From the NCBI GenBank assembly GCA_903859815.1, contig CAIOOA010000136.1, positions 1 through 64,000 of the forward strand: a stretch of 64,000 nucleotides of DNA. Direction: 5' to 3'. Shown piece by piece: positions 16,257-26,715 of the stretch (positions are counted from its first letter, which is position 1; each line of letters begins with the position of its first letter). This DNA comes from an uncultured Methylococcaceae bacterium. GTDB lineage: Bacteria; Pseudomonadota; Gammaproteobacteria; Methylococcales; Methylococcaceae. The translations under genes and the position numbers were made by a program. The notes under the pieces are model-generated. The model saw only the letters and a program-made list of their open reading frames with translations. It ran no database searches and was not told the origin of the DNA.

Positions 16257-16613
16257 TTAAACCTGGGCACTTGCCATTTGGCGGCAACTCTCGGCACATT
16301 CGCGACAGGATTTGACACATTCATCCATGCCGCCGACCTTCTCGCAATCCTCTGCGCAGGCCTCGCAGATTTCAGCGCATAGTTCGCAAAGACGATGCTG
16401 AAAATGAGAACTGCTGAGTTGAAAACTGGCCGATGTCTGGCATATTTCGGCACAGTTCATCAATAGCCGGAAGTGTTTTGGTTTGACGTGTTTCCCGCCA
16501 GCCTCCAGGCAGTGGTTCATCGCGGTTTGCAGGCAGACTTGATAACAATGGCTGCAAGCCACTATACAGGCTTGCATGGCGTGTTCGGTGGGGGTGTGGG
16601 CTTGGTGATTCAT
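16257..16613 (-). CDS. Cys-rich four-helix-bundle copper-binding protein (DUF326/Csp-like)
   Basis: A protein of 118 residues with 16 cysteines spaced as C-x-x-x-C and C-x-x-C along predicted helices (C-I-V-A-C-S-H-C, C-E-L-C-A-E-I-C-E-A-C, C-V-K-S-C-R-E-C-A-E-S-C). This is the DUF326/copper storage protein pattern, in which thiols line the inside of a four-helix bundle and hold Cu(I). Methanotrophs use such proteins to store or buffer copper for methane oxidation, and the family was characterised in them. No signal peptide is present, so it is cytoplasmic (Csp3-like). The neighbours are stress genes rather than pmo genes. Confidence 0.85.
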   Translation of the reverse strand: MNHQAHTPTEHAMQACIVACSHCYQVCLQTAMNHCLEAGGKHVKPKHFRLLMNCAEICQTSASFQLSSSHFQHRLCELCAEICEACAEDCEKVGGMDECVKSCRECAESCRQMASAQV

Positions 16614-16776
16614 GGAATTCTCCTGAGATAAAGAAACTTCGAGGACCGAAGAAAGCCGAATCCTTTTGAAGGACTAGGCTTCGGAGTGGCTCAGGCTTTC
16701 GTAAAAACCTAGGTAAACACTCTACTTACAAAGCACGCTGGGGTCGGTTCGTTGGCGCACACAATTTGATTATTGA

Positions 16777-17001
16777 AAGAAGAGTCCGCACAACGGCAAG
16801 CTGCCGGACGAAGACAGGGAGAACAAACGCCTCATATCGAGGAGTCGCGTGGTCATTGAACGCATCATCTCGGGAATCAAACGATGCCGCGTCGTCAAGG
16901 ACGTACTAAGGAACACCAAGGAAGGATACGACGATGTCGCCATGGAACTGGCCTGTGGGCTGCACAATTACAGCAGCCGGTTTCGAAACCAAAGCTATTG
17001 A
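16777..17001 (+). pseudogene. C-terminal remnant of IS5-type DDE transposase
   Basis: A 74-codon frame encoding the last part of a DDE transposase: P-D-E-D-R-E-N-K-R-L-I-S-R-S-R, then V-V-I-E-R-I-I-S-G-I-K-R-C-R-V-V-K-D-V-L and D-D-V-A-M-E-L-A-C-G-L-H-N-Y. The Glu in V-I-E-R would be the third catalytic residue. The N-terminal two thirds are missing and no start codon is present. It marks an old insertion-sequence deletion between the copper-protein gene and the toxin-antitoxin pair. Confidence 0.75.
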
Positions 17002-17167
17002 CGGCCTGTCATTATCGTCAACTATTGAGTATTAAAAACGGTTTCTAATAATGACTAGCATATCTCTAGGATAGATCGCAATGCAATGCAAAGTAAGAAT
17101 CAAACCACCGCATCCCAATTTTGCTAAGCTTCGTTCGGACTATTAAACTCACCATTCTTAATTAAAC

Positions 17168-17428
17168 CTACGTGTAAACATCGCCACGCGAACCAATATG
17201 ATCGACATAAACAGTCCTATTTTGTTGATCCAACCAGAAAATAATGCGTTTGTCACCCAAGCGAATTCGGTGATAACCACTCCATTGCCCAGACATTGAC
17301 TTCAGGCTCGGAAAACTCAACGGATTTAAAGCCAATTGTGCAAGGGAGTTTTTTATTCGCTCCTTTTCATTAGCCGGCAAAGTTTGTATATAGCGAACTG
17401 CTCGGCGATGTACAATAACTTCCTACAT
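17168..17428 (-). pseudogene. ParE/RelE-like toxin with amber codon immediately after ATG
   Basis: The toxin frame runs from ATG 17426-17428, five bases after the antitoxin stop, but codon 2 is TAG (17423-17425). It continues E-V-I-V-H-R-R-A-V-R-Y-I-Q-T-L-P-A-N-E-K and then W-S-G-Y-H-R-I-R-L-G-D-K-R-I-I-F-W-L and V-Y-V-D-H-I-G-S-R-G-D-V-Y, a full ParE/RelE-superfamily toxin. Relatives usually have a sense codon there. Translation could still begin at a TTG (17380), but that would lose the first strand and helix. The toxin is therefore probably silenced while the rest of the sequence is still well conserved, suggesting a recent mutation. Confidence 0.7.
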
Positions 17429-17433
17429 GAACG

Positions 17434-17634
17434 TTAAATATCATCAAGCTTGATATAAGCCTCATTGTTCCTGTTGATGCTATCAGCCTTTGCTTGATCA
17501 AGGTCGTAGATAGCTGCTTCGTCTAGGTCTAAGGCAAGCAACTCCGATATTTCCAAAAATTCTGCCCAGGGTATGATGACATCCGTAGGATTCCCTTGGT
17601 CATCAACAATCAGTTTTTTATGAATCGTGAGCAT
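17434..17634 (-). CDS. Type II antitoxin paired with ParE/RelE-like toxin
   Basis: A 66-residue protein: M-L-T-I-H-K-K-L-I-V-D-D-Q-G-N-P-T-D-V-I-I-P-W, then an acidic second half L-D-L-D-E-A-A-I-Y-D-L-D-Q-A-K and Y-I-K-L-D-D-I. Antitoxins of this short type are encoded just before RelE/ParE toxins. The order and the five-base gap to the toxin ATG are normal. The antitoxin is intact although the toxin has an early amber codon. Confidence 0.7.
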   Translation of the reverse strand: MLTIHKKLIVDDQGNPTDVIIPWAEFLEISELLALDLDEAAIYDLDQAKADSINRNNEAYIKLDDI

Positions 17635-17769
17635 GGCTGTCGAGTCCTAAATTAGTGGGTGGTGGGTTAACATACAAGGTTTAGTGCATACCATTTACAT
17701 CGTTGCCACTTCCGCTTTAGGGCTTATCATAATACTCTCCAGATTTGGGTTATGTTTGGTAGGTCATCT

Positions 17770-20130
17770 TCAAACATCCACTGGCGGTGGAGCCAGCACC
17801 GAGCGCGAACCGTTGTTGTCGGCGGAAGTGACAATACCCGCCTTCTCCATGTCCTCAATCATCCGTGCAGCGCGGTTGTAACCGACTTTGAAGCGCCGCT
17901 GCACACTGGAGATGGAGGCTTTGCGGCTTTCGGTGACAAAACGCACGGCTTCGTCGTACAGTGCGTCGGATTCATCCCCGCCATCGCTGCCACCACCGGA
18001 ACCACCTTTGGAACTGCCGCCAAAATCCGGGCCGTCTTCACTGAAACGGGTGATTTCTTCAATATAATCCGGCTTACCCGTCTGTTTGAGGAATTCCACG
18101 ACGTTATGCACTTCTTGGTCGGACACAAACGCACCATGGGCGCGCATGGGGATGCCCGAACCCGGCGGCAGGAAGAGCATGTCGCCATTGCCAAGCAAGG
18201 TTTCCGCGCCACCTTGGTCGATGATGGTGCGCGAATCGATCCGCGATGACACTTGGAAAGATAGCCGAGTTGGGATGTTGGCCTTGATTAAGCCGGTTAG
18301 TACATCCACTGACGGTCTTTGCGTTGCAAGAATCAAATGGATGCCTGCGGCACGGGCTTTTTGTGCCAAACGTGCGATCAATTCTTCAACTTTCTTGCCA
18401 ACTATCATCATCATGTCCGCTAGTTCGTCGATGATGATGACCACGAACGGCAAATGACCTAATGGGGGTGGACCGTCTTCTTCGGATACCACCGAATTGC
18501 GATCCCATAAGGGATCGAGAATAGGCTCGCCTTTTTCCAATCCTTCTCGGATTTTTTGGTTATAGCCTGCCAAGTTCCTGACGCCCAACATGGACATCAA
18601 CTTATAACGTCGCTCCATTTCCGCCACCGACCAGCGCAGCGCGTTTGCCGCTTCCTTCATGTCCGTGACCACCGGCGTCAGCAAATGCGGGATGCCTTCG
18701 TAAATGGACAATTCCAGCATTTTCGGGTCGATCATAATCATGCGTACTTGATCCGGCCCGGCTTTGTATAACATGCTCAAAATCATCACGTTGACCGCTA
18801 CGGATTTACCGGAACCCGTCGTACCCGCCACCAGCAAATGAGGCATTTTGGCGAGGTTAGCCACCACCGGCTCGCCACTGATGTCCTTGCCGAGAACCAT
18901 GGTCAGCGGAGACTCGGAGTGTTGGTAAAGATCGGAAGCCAGCACCGAATGGAGCAACACGATTTCGCGTTCCTCGTTTGGAATTTCCAAACCCACGACA
19001 GATTTACCGGGAATGATTTCCACGACACGGACGCTATTAATTGAAAGGGCTCTAGCCAAGTCCTTCGCCAATCCGCTAATTCGGCTGGCTTTGATGCCCG
19101 GTGCAGGCTGAATTTCGAAACGGGTGATGACCGGTCCGGGCAACACATCCACCACCTCCACCTCGACACCAAAGTCATCCAGTATGCTTTCCAGCATTCG
19201 GGACATTTTGTCCAAGTTTTCCTTGGAATATCCCTTTGTTTTGGCGGCTTTCTGGTTCAACAATTCCAGCGTAGGCAGTTCCCCTGCTTGCGCGAATGGC
19301 AATTCGCCAAGTTTACCTTTGGTAACAGGCGCTTTATCTGCCCCGTTTTTCTTCAGGGTAGCAGGCTTGCTTTCCGCAGGTGATTTGGCGACCGCTTCGG
19401 CTTTGGCTGGCTTGGTTTTGTCCTTTTTGGCAATGGTTGAAGGTTCCGTGGCTGCTTCAGTCTCTGACGAATTGCCGCCTATGCCACGAAACACCGAGAA
19501 AAATCCGTTGACCACCAATAATGAATACTTGCCCATGCCATCCACCATGGACAGCCATGAAATGCCGGTGCAAAGGGAAATTCCGAGAATAAGCAGGGTT
19601 GCCAATATGACAGAAGTGCCTGATCTACCGAATGATCCCAAAAGATGTTGGGATAATTCTTGGCCTACAATGCCGCCCACACTCTGAGTATAATGAGGTA
19701 GCTCCATCGTCAGGTTTTGTAAGTGAATGTCCGCCAGAGCAGAGCCTGAGCCAAGAATCAGTACGAACCCGACCAATCTGAACAAAAGCGTAAACGGCTT
19801 GAACACCCAAAAGCGCTCGCATTTGTAAATAGAGAATCCATAAATGGCTAACACCAAGGGAATGGCATAGGCAAACACACCCACCATGCTTAGGCTAAAG
19901 TCTGCCACCCAAGCACCCACAGAACCTGCGGCATTGGTAATCTTGCTTGCGGAATCGAGGCGAGTGAAGCCATTGTCCTCCATATTGAAGGTGTACAATG
20001 AAATTAGGAAAAACAGCGAAATGGCTACAAGAATTAAGAAAAGCAACTCGCGAAACCCTTTATCAAGGCCAACGCCGATGTCGGCGGTGACTGGAACTTT
20101 CTTGTCTATGTGTGACAAAATTTTCACCAA
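17770..20130 (-). CDS. ftsK: DNA translocase FtsK
   Basis: A protein of 786 residues. It pumps DNA across the division septum and activates XerCD recombination at dif. The N-terminal part has several membrane helices ([15 protein letters not shown] and others, residues about 25-190). A Pro/Ala/Lys linker runs to about 285. The motor domain has Walker A (G-T-T-G-S-G-K-S-V) and Walker B ([11 protein letters not shown]). The last 65 residues are the gamma winged helix that reads KOPS ([18 protein letters not shown]). The start is TTG 20130 or GTG 20127; no ATG is close. It diverges from trxB, as in many gammaproteobacteria. Confidence 0.95.
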   Translation of the reverse strand: MVKILSHIDKKVPVTADIGVGLDKGFRELLFLILVAISLFFLISLYTFNMEDNGFTRLDSASKITNAAGSVGAWVADFSLSMVGVFAYAIPLVLAIYGFSIYKCERFWVFKPFTLLFRLVGFVLILGSGSALADIHLQNLTMELPHYTQSVGGIVGQELSQHLLGSFGRSGTSVILATLLILGISLCTGISWLSMVDGMGKYSLLVVNGFFSVFRGIGGNSSETEAATEPSTIAKKDKTKPAKAEAVAKSPAESKPATLKKNGADKAPVTKGKLGELPFAQAGELPTLELLNQKAAKTKGYSKENLDKMSRMLESILDDFGVEVEVVDVLPGPVITRFEIQPAPGIKASRISGLAKDLARALSINSVRVVEIIPGKSVVGLEIPNEEREIVLLHSVLASDLYQHSESPLTMVLGKDISGEPVVANLAKMPHLLVAGTTGSGKSVAVNVMILSMLYKAGPDQVRMIMIDPKMLELSIYEGIPHLLTPVVTDMKEAANALRWSVAEMERRYKLMSMLGVRNLAGYNQKIREGLEKGEPILDPLWDRNSVVSEEDGPPPLGHLPFVVIIIDELADMMMIVGKKVEELIARLAQKARAAGIHLILATQRPSVDVLTGLIKANIPTRLSFQVSSRIDSRTIIDQGGAETLLGNGDMLFLPPGSGIPMRAHGAFVSDQEVHNVVEFLKQTGKPDYIEEITRFSEDGPDFGGSSKGGSGGGSDGGDESDALYDEAVRFVTESRKASISSVQRRFKVGYNRAARMIEDMEKAGIVTSADNNGSRSVLAPPPVDV

Positions 20131-20228
20131 ATTAATTTAAATTAGGAATACAGGATATTGTTTAAAATAATGACGGCTTAATCAACCATCGTTAGGCTTT
20201 ACTGGGTGAGGGTGGCTAGTCATACTAG

Positions 20229-21215
<987 letters not shown>

Positions 21216-21221
21216 GCGCTT

Positions 21222-21256
21222 AGACAGAAAGTAGGCTTGTGCCTATTGTTTTGTCT
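21222..21256 (+). terminator. Hairpin after trxB
   Basis: Just after the trxB stop, AGACA...TAGGC-TTGT-GCCTA...TGTCT forms an inner 5-bp stem with a four-base loop and an outer 5-bp stem, and the right arm contains TTGTTTTG. It is a plausible Rho-independent terminator, though the terminal T-run is weak. Confidence 0.5.
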
Positions 21257-21512
21257 GTGCTTAACCGTTCATGGAGGGACTGTAATGGTTAAGCAGATAA
21301 CTATTCCCTAGGCGGGGCACGGTTCGCCGGCCCGACCTAGTGGTAGTTGTCGACTACGGCAAAACCTTTTCTAAAAAAATAATAAAGCTGTGCCGAGTTT
21401 TTATTGGCTAGAAAGATTTGATTGCCTCCAATGCCGAAAACAATATTAAGCATAATGCAAGGCTTAGAATGATGTCATCGTCCCAAAAAACTCACCAAAC
21501 TTTGGCATTGTG

Positions 21513-23300
21513 ATGCTTATGCAGCGACTGAAATCAAGAATACCGCACACCTTTTTTCAATTTGCACTGATTGGAGTTGGTGGCTTATTAGTCGATATAG
21601 CTGTTTTATATTCAGGTTTGTGGTGGCTAGGTTTGTCATGGCTTTGGGCAAAACTATTATCCTTTCTAGTAGCGGCAACGTTCACTTGGTGGATGAATCG
21701 AATATATACTTTTGGAAAAAGTAATAAACCACTTCTATTGGAATGGGCAAGTTTTTTGGCGACCAATGCGTTTGGTGGATTGGTCAACATTTCTGTGTAT
21801 TCCGCCATTGTCACCCAATTTTATCCTTATCCGTGGCTTCCAGCCATTGCTACGTGCTTTGGATCAGTGAGTGGCCTATTTTTCAATTACTTATCTTCTC
21901 GACATTTCGTTTTCAACCAAACGAACAAATTGGAAACGATTGCGAAGGATTCCATTGTCATGGAAACGCCGCCATTTCCTAGCATATTGTATTGGGCCAC
22001 AGCTTTATTATGCCTCATTTTTGGACTGGTGTCGGCTTATCTTGGCATGGATGCAAGCTTGGATCTAAAAAACCAATATTGGCAAAATGGATGGGTTTAT
22101 CTTAATGGCACTATGGGCCGTGATTGGCTAGTAAGCAATGTTGCCAGTTTTGATAACCCGATAATTATTGCATCATATACGTGGATAGCCAAACTACTCC
22201 CTGCTCACGCCGTCGGTTTTTCATTAGGCATATTGCATGGTTTGAACTTCCTACCCTTAGCCGCTATCGCTTGGCAATTGTCCACTCTTTCGAATCTTCG
22301 GCATCGCCTATACTCATCAGCCATCTTAGCTTTGGTTGGGGTTGGTGGAGCCGGTGCTTTGACAGGAATTGGTTTGTCTTTTTGTGGCAATAGTTTAAGT
22401 TTAGGAATTTATGCATCCATTTATTTATGTCTTGCACATTGGGAAAAAATACACCAAAACCAAAGTATTACCCATTATCTTCTTATTGCTATATTCGGGA
22501 TACCACTCGGCATAGTGATTGGCTTGAAGCAATCTTTGATCATTTTTGGTGTGGGGCTAATCACTGCATTTCTCATCACCCATTTACCACTGCTGCGTCG
22601 ATTAAGCACAAGTTTTAGTTTTGGCATAGGTGTCTTGATTGGCTTTGGCATCAGCGGTGGGTATTGGGCTTATTATTTGTGGAAATCATTAAACAATCCT
22701 ATCTTCCCATACTTCAACAATCTGTTTGAGTCACCTAGAGCTTTGCCTATTTCATATCTTGATCCAAATCTATCGTTGCATAGCCTTATGCACAGATTGC
22801 TTGAGTCATCCGGTTTTTGTCAACAAATCAATCTATGCCCTAATGTCGAATTTAGAGACTTTAGAATAATTTCCATGATAATACTAGCTGGTGTGGCTTC
22901 AATGCTTAACTTTTGGCGCAAGCAAGCACATCCTTTTTCGCATTATGCACCAACGTTGTGGCTTTTGGCTTCAAGTATTTTCACTTATTTATGTTGGCTT
23001 GCAATATCATCCTCGTACTCTATTTTAGTTCCTTTGGAAATGCTTGCCCCGTTATTATCTGTGGCAGCTATTGGATTAATGCCATTCAGTAAACGAATCC
23101 GACTTGGCTTTGCTATTTTATTATTAGTATTGCTATCAGTTACGACAAAAGTAGGCGACTGGGGGAGAATGCCTCGGCAGGGTCAAACGTTAACCAACTT
23201 TGATAAAACCAGTTGCAAGAAGTTTAGTTCAGCTATAAATGTTGAAGATTATGAGGCTTGTCAAACTAATTTGTCGGCAAGATTTCCTCAAATATCATAA
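21513..23300 (+). CDS. GtrA-domain fusion to a polytopic membrane protein
   Basis: A protein of about 595 residues. Residues about 10-135 are a GtrA domain with four membrane helices (F-F-Q-F-A-L-I-G-V-G-G, then F-T-W-W-M-N-R-I-Y-T-F and F-F-N-Y-L-S-S-R-H-F-V-F). GtrA proteins are thought to help move lipid-linked sugars across the inner membrane. The remaining 450 residues carry about ten more hydrophobic segments with loops such as Y-L-G-M-D-A-S-L-D-L, resembling membrane glycosyltransferases in layout but without a motif I can name. The GH30 gene follows in a different frame with a short overlap of open frames. A GTG at 21510 and ATGs at 21513 and 21519 are possible starts. Confidence 0.7.
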   Translation: MLMQRLKSRIPHTFFQFALIGVGGLLVDIAVLYSGLWWLGLSWLWAKLLSFLVAATFTWWMNRIYTFGKSNKPLLLEWASFLATNAFGGLVNISVYSAIVTQFYPYPWLPAIATCFGSVSGLFFNYLSSRHFVFNQTNKLETIAKDSIVMETPPFPSILYWATALLCLIFGLVSAYLGMDASLDLKNQYWQNGWVYLNGTMGRDWLVSNVASFDNPIIIASYTWIAKLLPAHAVGFSLGILHGLNFLPLAAIAWQLSTLSNLRHRLYSSAILALVGVGGAGALTGIGLSFCGNSLSLGIYASIYLCLAHWEKIHQNQSITHYLLIAIFGIPLGIVIGLKQSLIIFGVGLITAFLITHLPLLRRLSTSFSFGIGVLIGFGISGGYWAYYLWKSLNNPIFPYFNNLFESPRALPISYLDPNLSLHSLMHRLLESSGFCQQINLCPNVEFRDFRIISMIILAGVASMLNFWRKQAHPFSHYAPTLWLLASSIFTYLCWLAISSSYSILVPLEMLAPLLSVAAIGLMPFSKRIRLGFAILLLVLLSVTTKVGDWGRMPRQGQTLTNFDKTSCKKFSSAINVEDYEACQTNLSARFPQIS

Positions 23301-23337
23301 AATCAGCTACCCGAAAACTAGCAATGTTGATTACCCA

Positions 23338-24732
23338 ATGTCTGAAATAAACGAAACCAATACCAGAATTTGTCCATCCAAACCTAAATCAAGTAATGGC
23401 TGCTGGCTCACGACTTCGGATCAAAGTTCCTTGTTTCAGAAACTAAATCTCGACTTGCAATTTAACGACACCATTAACCGCCAGCGGTCAACGATAGTAG
23501 TCGATTCGGATCACGCCTATCAAACCATGGACGGCTTTGGGTTCACTCTGACTGGAGGCAGCGCATACCTCCTCAGAAAATTAGACGGGCCAATCCGCAA
23601 TGCACTGTTATATGAGTTATTTTCAACCCAAGACAATGCTATTGGCATTAGTTATTTACGACTTAGCATAGGGGCATCTGACTTAAGCACTGCACCCTAT
23701 AGTTATGATGATATTCCCGAGGGACAAAACGACCTAAACTTAATACATTTCAATATTTTGGCTGGGGACTTTGAGGTAATACCGATACTTCATCAAATTC
23801 TTTCCATTAACCCAACCATTCAAATCATGGCAACGCCATGGTCGGCACCCGCTTGGATGAAAACCAACAATAGCATGATCGGTGGCAGCTTAAGGTGTGA
23901 ATATTATGATGTTTATGCCAAGTATTTTGTCAAATATATTCAATCCATGAAAGAATATGGTATTACCATTCAAGCCATAACGCCTCAAAACGAACCCCAG
24001 AACGATCTGAATGAGCCTAGCATGTTAATGGATGCAAAGGAACAGGCTAATTTTATCAAATTCCATCTTGGGCCGGCGTTACGCATGGCTGGTTTGACCA
24101 CTGACATATTTTGTTGGGATCATAATTGCGACAGACCAGACTATCCTTTGGCAATCTTCGCTGATGCCGAAGCAGAGAGATTCACCAAGGGTTCGGCTTG
24201 GCATTTATATGCTGGGGATATTGACGTTCTTTCATCGGTTCATGAAGCCTTTCCCCATAAGAAAATCTATTTCACCGAACAATGGGTAGGTTCTGACGGA
24301 CAATTTGGAGGAGACTTATTATGGCATGGGCGAAATGTATTGATAGGCGCAATCAGAAACTGGAGCAGTGTGGTATTGGAATGGAATTTGGCTGCTGATC
24401 CATATTATAATCCTCATACCACGGGTGGCGCTTCGAATTGTGTAGGGGCATTGACCATCGGTGACACCATTCAACGCAATGTGGCTTATTATCTGATCGC
24501 GCATGTCGCCAAGTTTGTCAGGCCAAACTCTGTTAGGATACATACTGAAACGGATTGCGCCCTACTCAATGTGGGCTTTATGACACCCGATCATACTGTA
24601 GTACTGGTTGTTTTGAATGATAGCGAAATGGATATGGATTTCAACATCCAAATTCGCCAAAGACAAGCCGCTTGCAATATCCCCGCATTGGCTTTGGCAA
24701 GCTTTGTTTGGCAGGATTTACCCGAAGACTAA
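23338..24732 (+). CDS. Glycoside hydrolase family 30 enzyme without signal peptide
   Basis: A protein of 464 residues from ATG 23338. It matches GH30 (glucosylceramidase-like beta-glucosidases, beta-1,6-glucanases or xylanases): D-G-F-G-F-T-L-T-G-G-S-A near the start, L-R-L-S-I-G-A-S-D-L, and A-T-P-W-S-A-P-A-W-M-K. The likely acid/base Glu is in T-P-Q-N-E-P near residue 219, and the nucleophile Glu is in Y-F-T-E-Q-W near 314. A C-terminal beta domain follows. Most GH30 enzymes are exported, but this N-terminus is hydrophilic and shows no signal peptide. The PAAR-like gene follows after 30 bp, which may hint at another export route. Specificity is unknown. Confidence 0.82.
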   Translation: MSEINETNTRICPSKPKSSNGCWLTTSDQSSLFQKLNLDLQFNDTINRQRSTIVVDSDHAYQTMDGFGFTLTGGSAYLLRKLDGPIRNALLYELFSTQDNAIGISYLRLSIGASDLSTAPYSYDDIPEGQNDLNLIHFNILAGDFEVIPILHQILSINPTIQIMATPWSAPAWMKTNNSMIGGSLRCEYYDVYAKYFVKYIQSMKEYGITIQAITPQNEPQNDLNEPSMLMDAKEQANFIKFHLGPALRMAGLTTDIFCWDHNCDRPDYPLAIFADAEAERFTKGSAWHLYAGDIDVLSSVHEAFPHKKIYFTEQWVGSDGQFGGDLLWHGRNVLIGAIRNWSSVVLEWNLAADPYYNPHTTGGASNCVGALTIGDTIQRNVAYYLIAHVAKFVRPNSVRIHTETDCALLNVGFMTPDHTVVLVVLNDSEMDMDFNIQIRQRQAACNIPALALASFVWQDLPED

Positions 24733-24762
24733 CTTATTATCAACACTTGATGGAAATATATT

Positions 24763-25152
24763 ATGCCTATACATGTTTGCATGGGCGCGACGCTCATGTG
24801 TACCTTTGGCACCGCCCCTAGTTCACTTGTGGTGCTGCCAACCAATAATAGCATGACCAGCTATGTGCCAGCGGCGAACATTATGGATAACGTCCCAATG
24901 GTCAATATTCTACCATTTGCCCTATGCACGTCACTGGCGAATCCAGCAGTTGCTTCTGCAACATCCGCAGCGATGGGTGTCCTAACCCCAATGCCTTGCG
25001 TACCGGTAATACCAGCCCCTTGGGTTCCGGGTTCCCCTACGGTCATACTTGGGAATATGCCAGCCTTGAATGACACCTGTAAATTAATGTGTGCTTATGG
25101 GGGTGTCATTCAAGTGACCTTGCCCGGGCAGGCTACTGAAATGATCGCATAA
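24763..25152 (+). CDS. PAAR-like protein (DUF4280)
   Basis: A protein of 129 residues: H-V-C-M-G-A-T-L-M-C-T-F-G, P-A-A-N-I-M-D-N-V-P-M-V-N-I-L-P-F, V-L-T-P-M-P-C-V-P, P-W-V-P-G-S-P-T-V and C-K-L-M-C-A-Y-G-G-V-I-Q-V. These are signatures of DUF4280, a PAAR-like family that caps the VgrG spike of type VI secretion systems or related injection machines. No vgrG, hcp or other T6SS gene is in the window. It lies 30 bp after the GH30 gene on the same strand, so the glycosidase could be a linked cargo; that is inference. Confidence 0.8.
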   Translation: MPIHVCMGATLMCTFGTAPSSLVVLPTNNSMTSYVPAANIMDNVPMVNILPFALCTSLANPAVASATSAAMGVLTPMPCVPVIPAPWVPGSPTVILGNMPALNDTCKLMCAYGGVIQVTLPGQATEMIA

Positions 25153-25246
25153 GTATCCGATTCTTTCGTAAATGACGGTTTCTTTCAACCCATAGTTACG
25201 GGTATTTGGTTAGTGTTGGGCGGAACATTAAAGATTATCAAAACTT

Positions 25247-26557
25247 TCAATGATACAGAGGGCAGGATGCTATTCTATCCTCGATCTTTTTTTTCAATTC
25301 CATGAACTCGGGGCTATCAAGATCGCCAAAGCGGTTGGCAAAATCCTCCAAGCTTAGATTTTCAGGCAAGTCCTTAATCGTCGGCATGTACATGGCTTCA
25401 TCCGAGTTCTCGCTCAAAATGGCTTGAACCCGACGGGCGGATTCTTCCGAATCAACAGCCACCTTGCCAAACGATGCGCCGGCCCGATCCGCTGCCAAGT
25501 CAGTAAAGCTGAACCCCGTTCCGCCATGGGTGTCATTGAATTCCTTGGCCAGTCCAACCATGTCGGCAAATGCCCTTTGACCGGACATTGCCATGACTGC
25601 CGACGCGGTGAAATGCTGTGCCGCATCAATGCGTCGACTCAATAAAACGTCACGCCGGGCAAGGCTAGGCGCTTCCATATCAAGGTAAATGGCAGGTTCC
25701 AGGCTTTTACCATTCGCGTAGGCGGCCAACACCAACAACAAAGCCCTGTTCTCTTCACGCGCATCCCCGCCCGCTGCATCAGAACGTTCCTTGGCAAACA
25801 TGAAAAGGGGCCGTAACAAGGCAGACAATCCAATAAATCGTCGCGATTGGGCTTGCCCAACCACTTCTGCCAATTTGGTGTGATATAGCCTCAATCGCTC
25901 CTTATCGGCTAAATCTGCAACCAAATCCTGGGCTTGCCCCATGACTTCACGATCCCAATTTAATGAAACCCACAACCGCCCGTCCCCAATGTGAACCTCT
26001 TGCAGCAACGGCAAAGTCATTTCGACATAACGGCCAAGCCGTGTGGTGTGAGTCAGCCACCAAAACAATACACGCACTACAGGTTTGGGCAAGGCAATGA
26101 AACCCGCTTTAACTTGCTTGACGTAAGCCCTAGGATCGCCATCGTCAGCGATCAGTTTCAAATTTAAAAAATATTCAGCATTGCCAGTCGGCAATTTGAT
26201 CGAAACCAAAATCACCAAACGCTTGTCAAAAATAGTGGCTTGGGCGAAACCTTCCAGCTTTTTTCTTGATAGTGCATAGTTGACAACAGCAGTCAAATCA
26301 TCTTCGGTCAGGGCGATGTTGCGCACTTTGTCCTTGGAATGGTCCGGCGGTTTTGCAGTCGTATGCAGAATGCTCCTCGTGGTTGCCAAAAAATGTTGTT
26401 GACTTGCAGTTTTTTGCCAAACCCAGGGTTCTTCGTCGAGGATCAAAACGATCAAGATCACCAAAGTCAACGCAAACGTCCCTGCAGCGTAGGCTAGCCA
26501 TCGCAGCAGCTTGCGCAGAGTTTTTGATTTGACTGTCAGGCAACCTTTTAAAATCAT
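25247..26557 (-). CDS. Membrane-anchored protein of unknown function
   Basis: A protein of 436 residues. One N-terminal membrane helix (Y-A-A-G-T-F-A-L-T-L-V-I-L-I-V-L-I-L, residues about 18-39) has a basic cytoplasmic flank, so most of the protein is periplasmic. The body is rich in short helices. Features such as N-I-A-L-T-E-D-D-L-T-A-V-V-N-Y and G-D-G-R-L-W-V-S-L-N-W-D-R-E suggest a conserved fold, and H-F-T-A-S-A-V-M-A near residue 314 looks like a conserved patch, but I cannot name the family. Divergent from iscR. The start is ATG 26557. Confidence 0.6.
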   Translation of the reverse strand: MILKGCLTVKSKTLRKLLRWLAYAAGTFALTLVILIVLILDEEPWVWQKTASQQHFLATTRSILHTTAKPPDHSKDKVRNIALTEDDLTAVVNYALSRKKLEGFAQATIFDKRLVILVSIKLPTGNAEYFLNLKLIADDGDPRAYVKQVKAGFIALPKPVVRVLFWWLTHTTRLGRYVEMTLPLLQEVHIGDGRLWVSLNWDREVMGQAQDLVADLADKERLRLYHTKLAEVVGQAQSRRFIGLSALLRPLFMFAKERSDAAGGDAREENRALLLVLAAYANGKSLEPAIYLDMEAPSLARRDVLLSRRIDAAQHFTASAVMAMSGQRAFADMVGLAKEFNDTHGGTGFSFTDLAADRAGASFGKVAVDSEESARRVQAILSENSDEAMYMPTIKDLPENLSLEDFANRFGDLDSPEFMELKKKIEDRIASCPLYH

Positions 26558-26650
26558 GGGCTTATGTGTATCATAAAAATGGGAAAGGGTTGAGTTTAAA
26601 GTTCATTTCCAGTTCCGTGCATTCTAAATGCAATTCGTTCACAATTATTG

Positions 26651-26680
26651 TTGACTGTTTCGGTCGGACATAGGTATAGT
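26651..26680 (+). promoter_or_regulatory. Likely sigma-70 promoter of iscR
   Basis: TTGACT at 26651-26656 and TATAGT at 26675-26680 with an 18-bp spacer, 35 bp before the iscR start. IscR usually represses its own operon through sites overlapping this kind of promoter, but no site is assigned here. Confidence 0.5.
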
Positions 26681-26715
26681 AAGTTTAAAAACCATCATCA
26701 ATCGGGGAGATTAAC

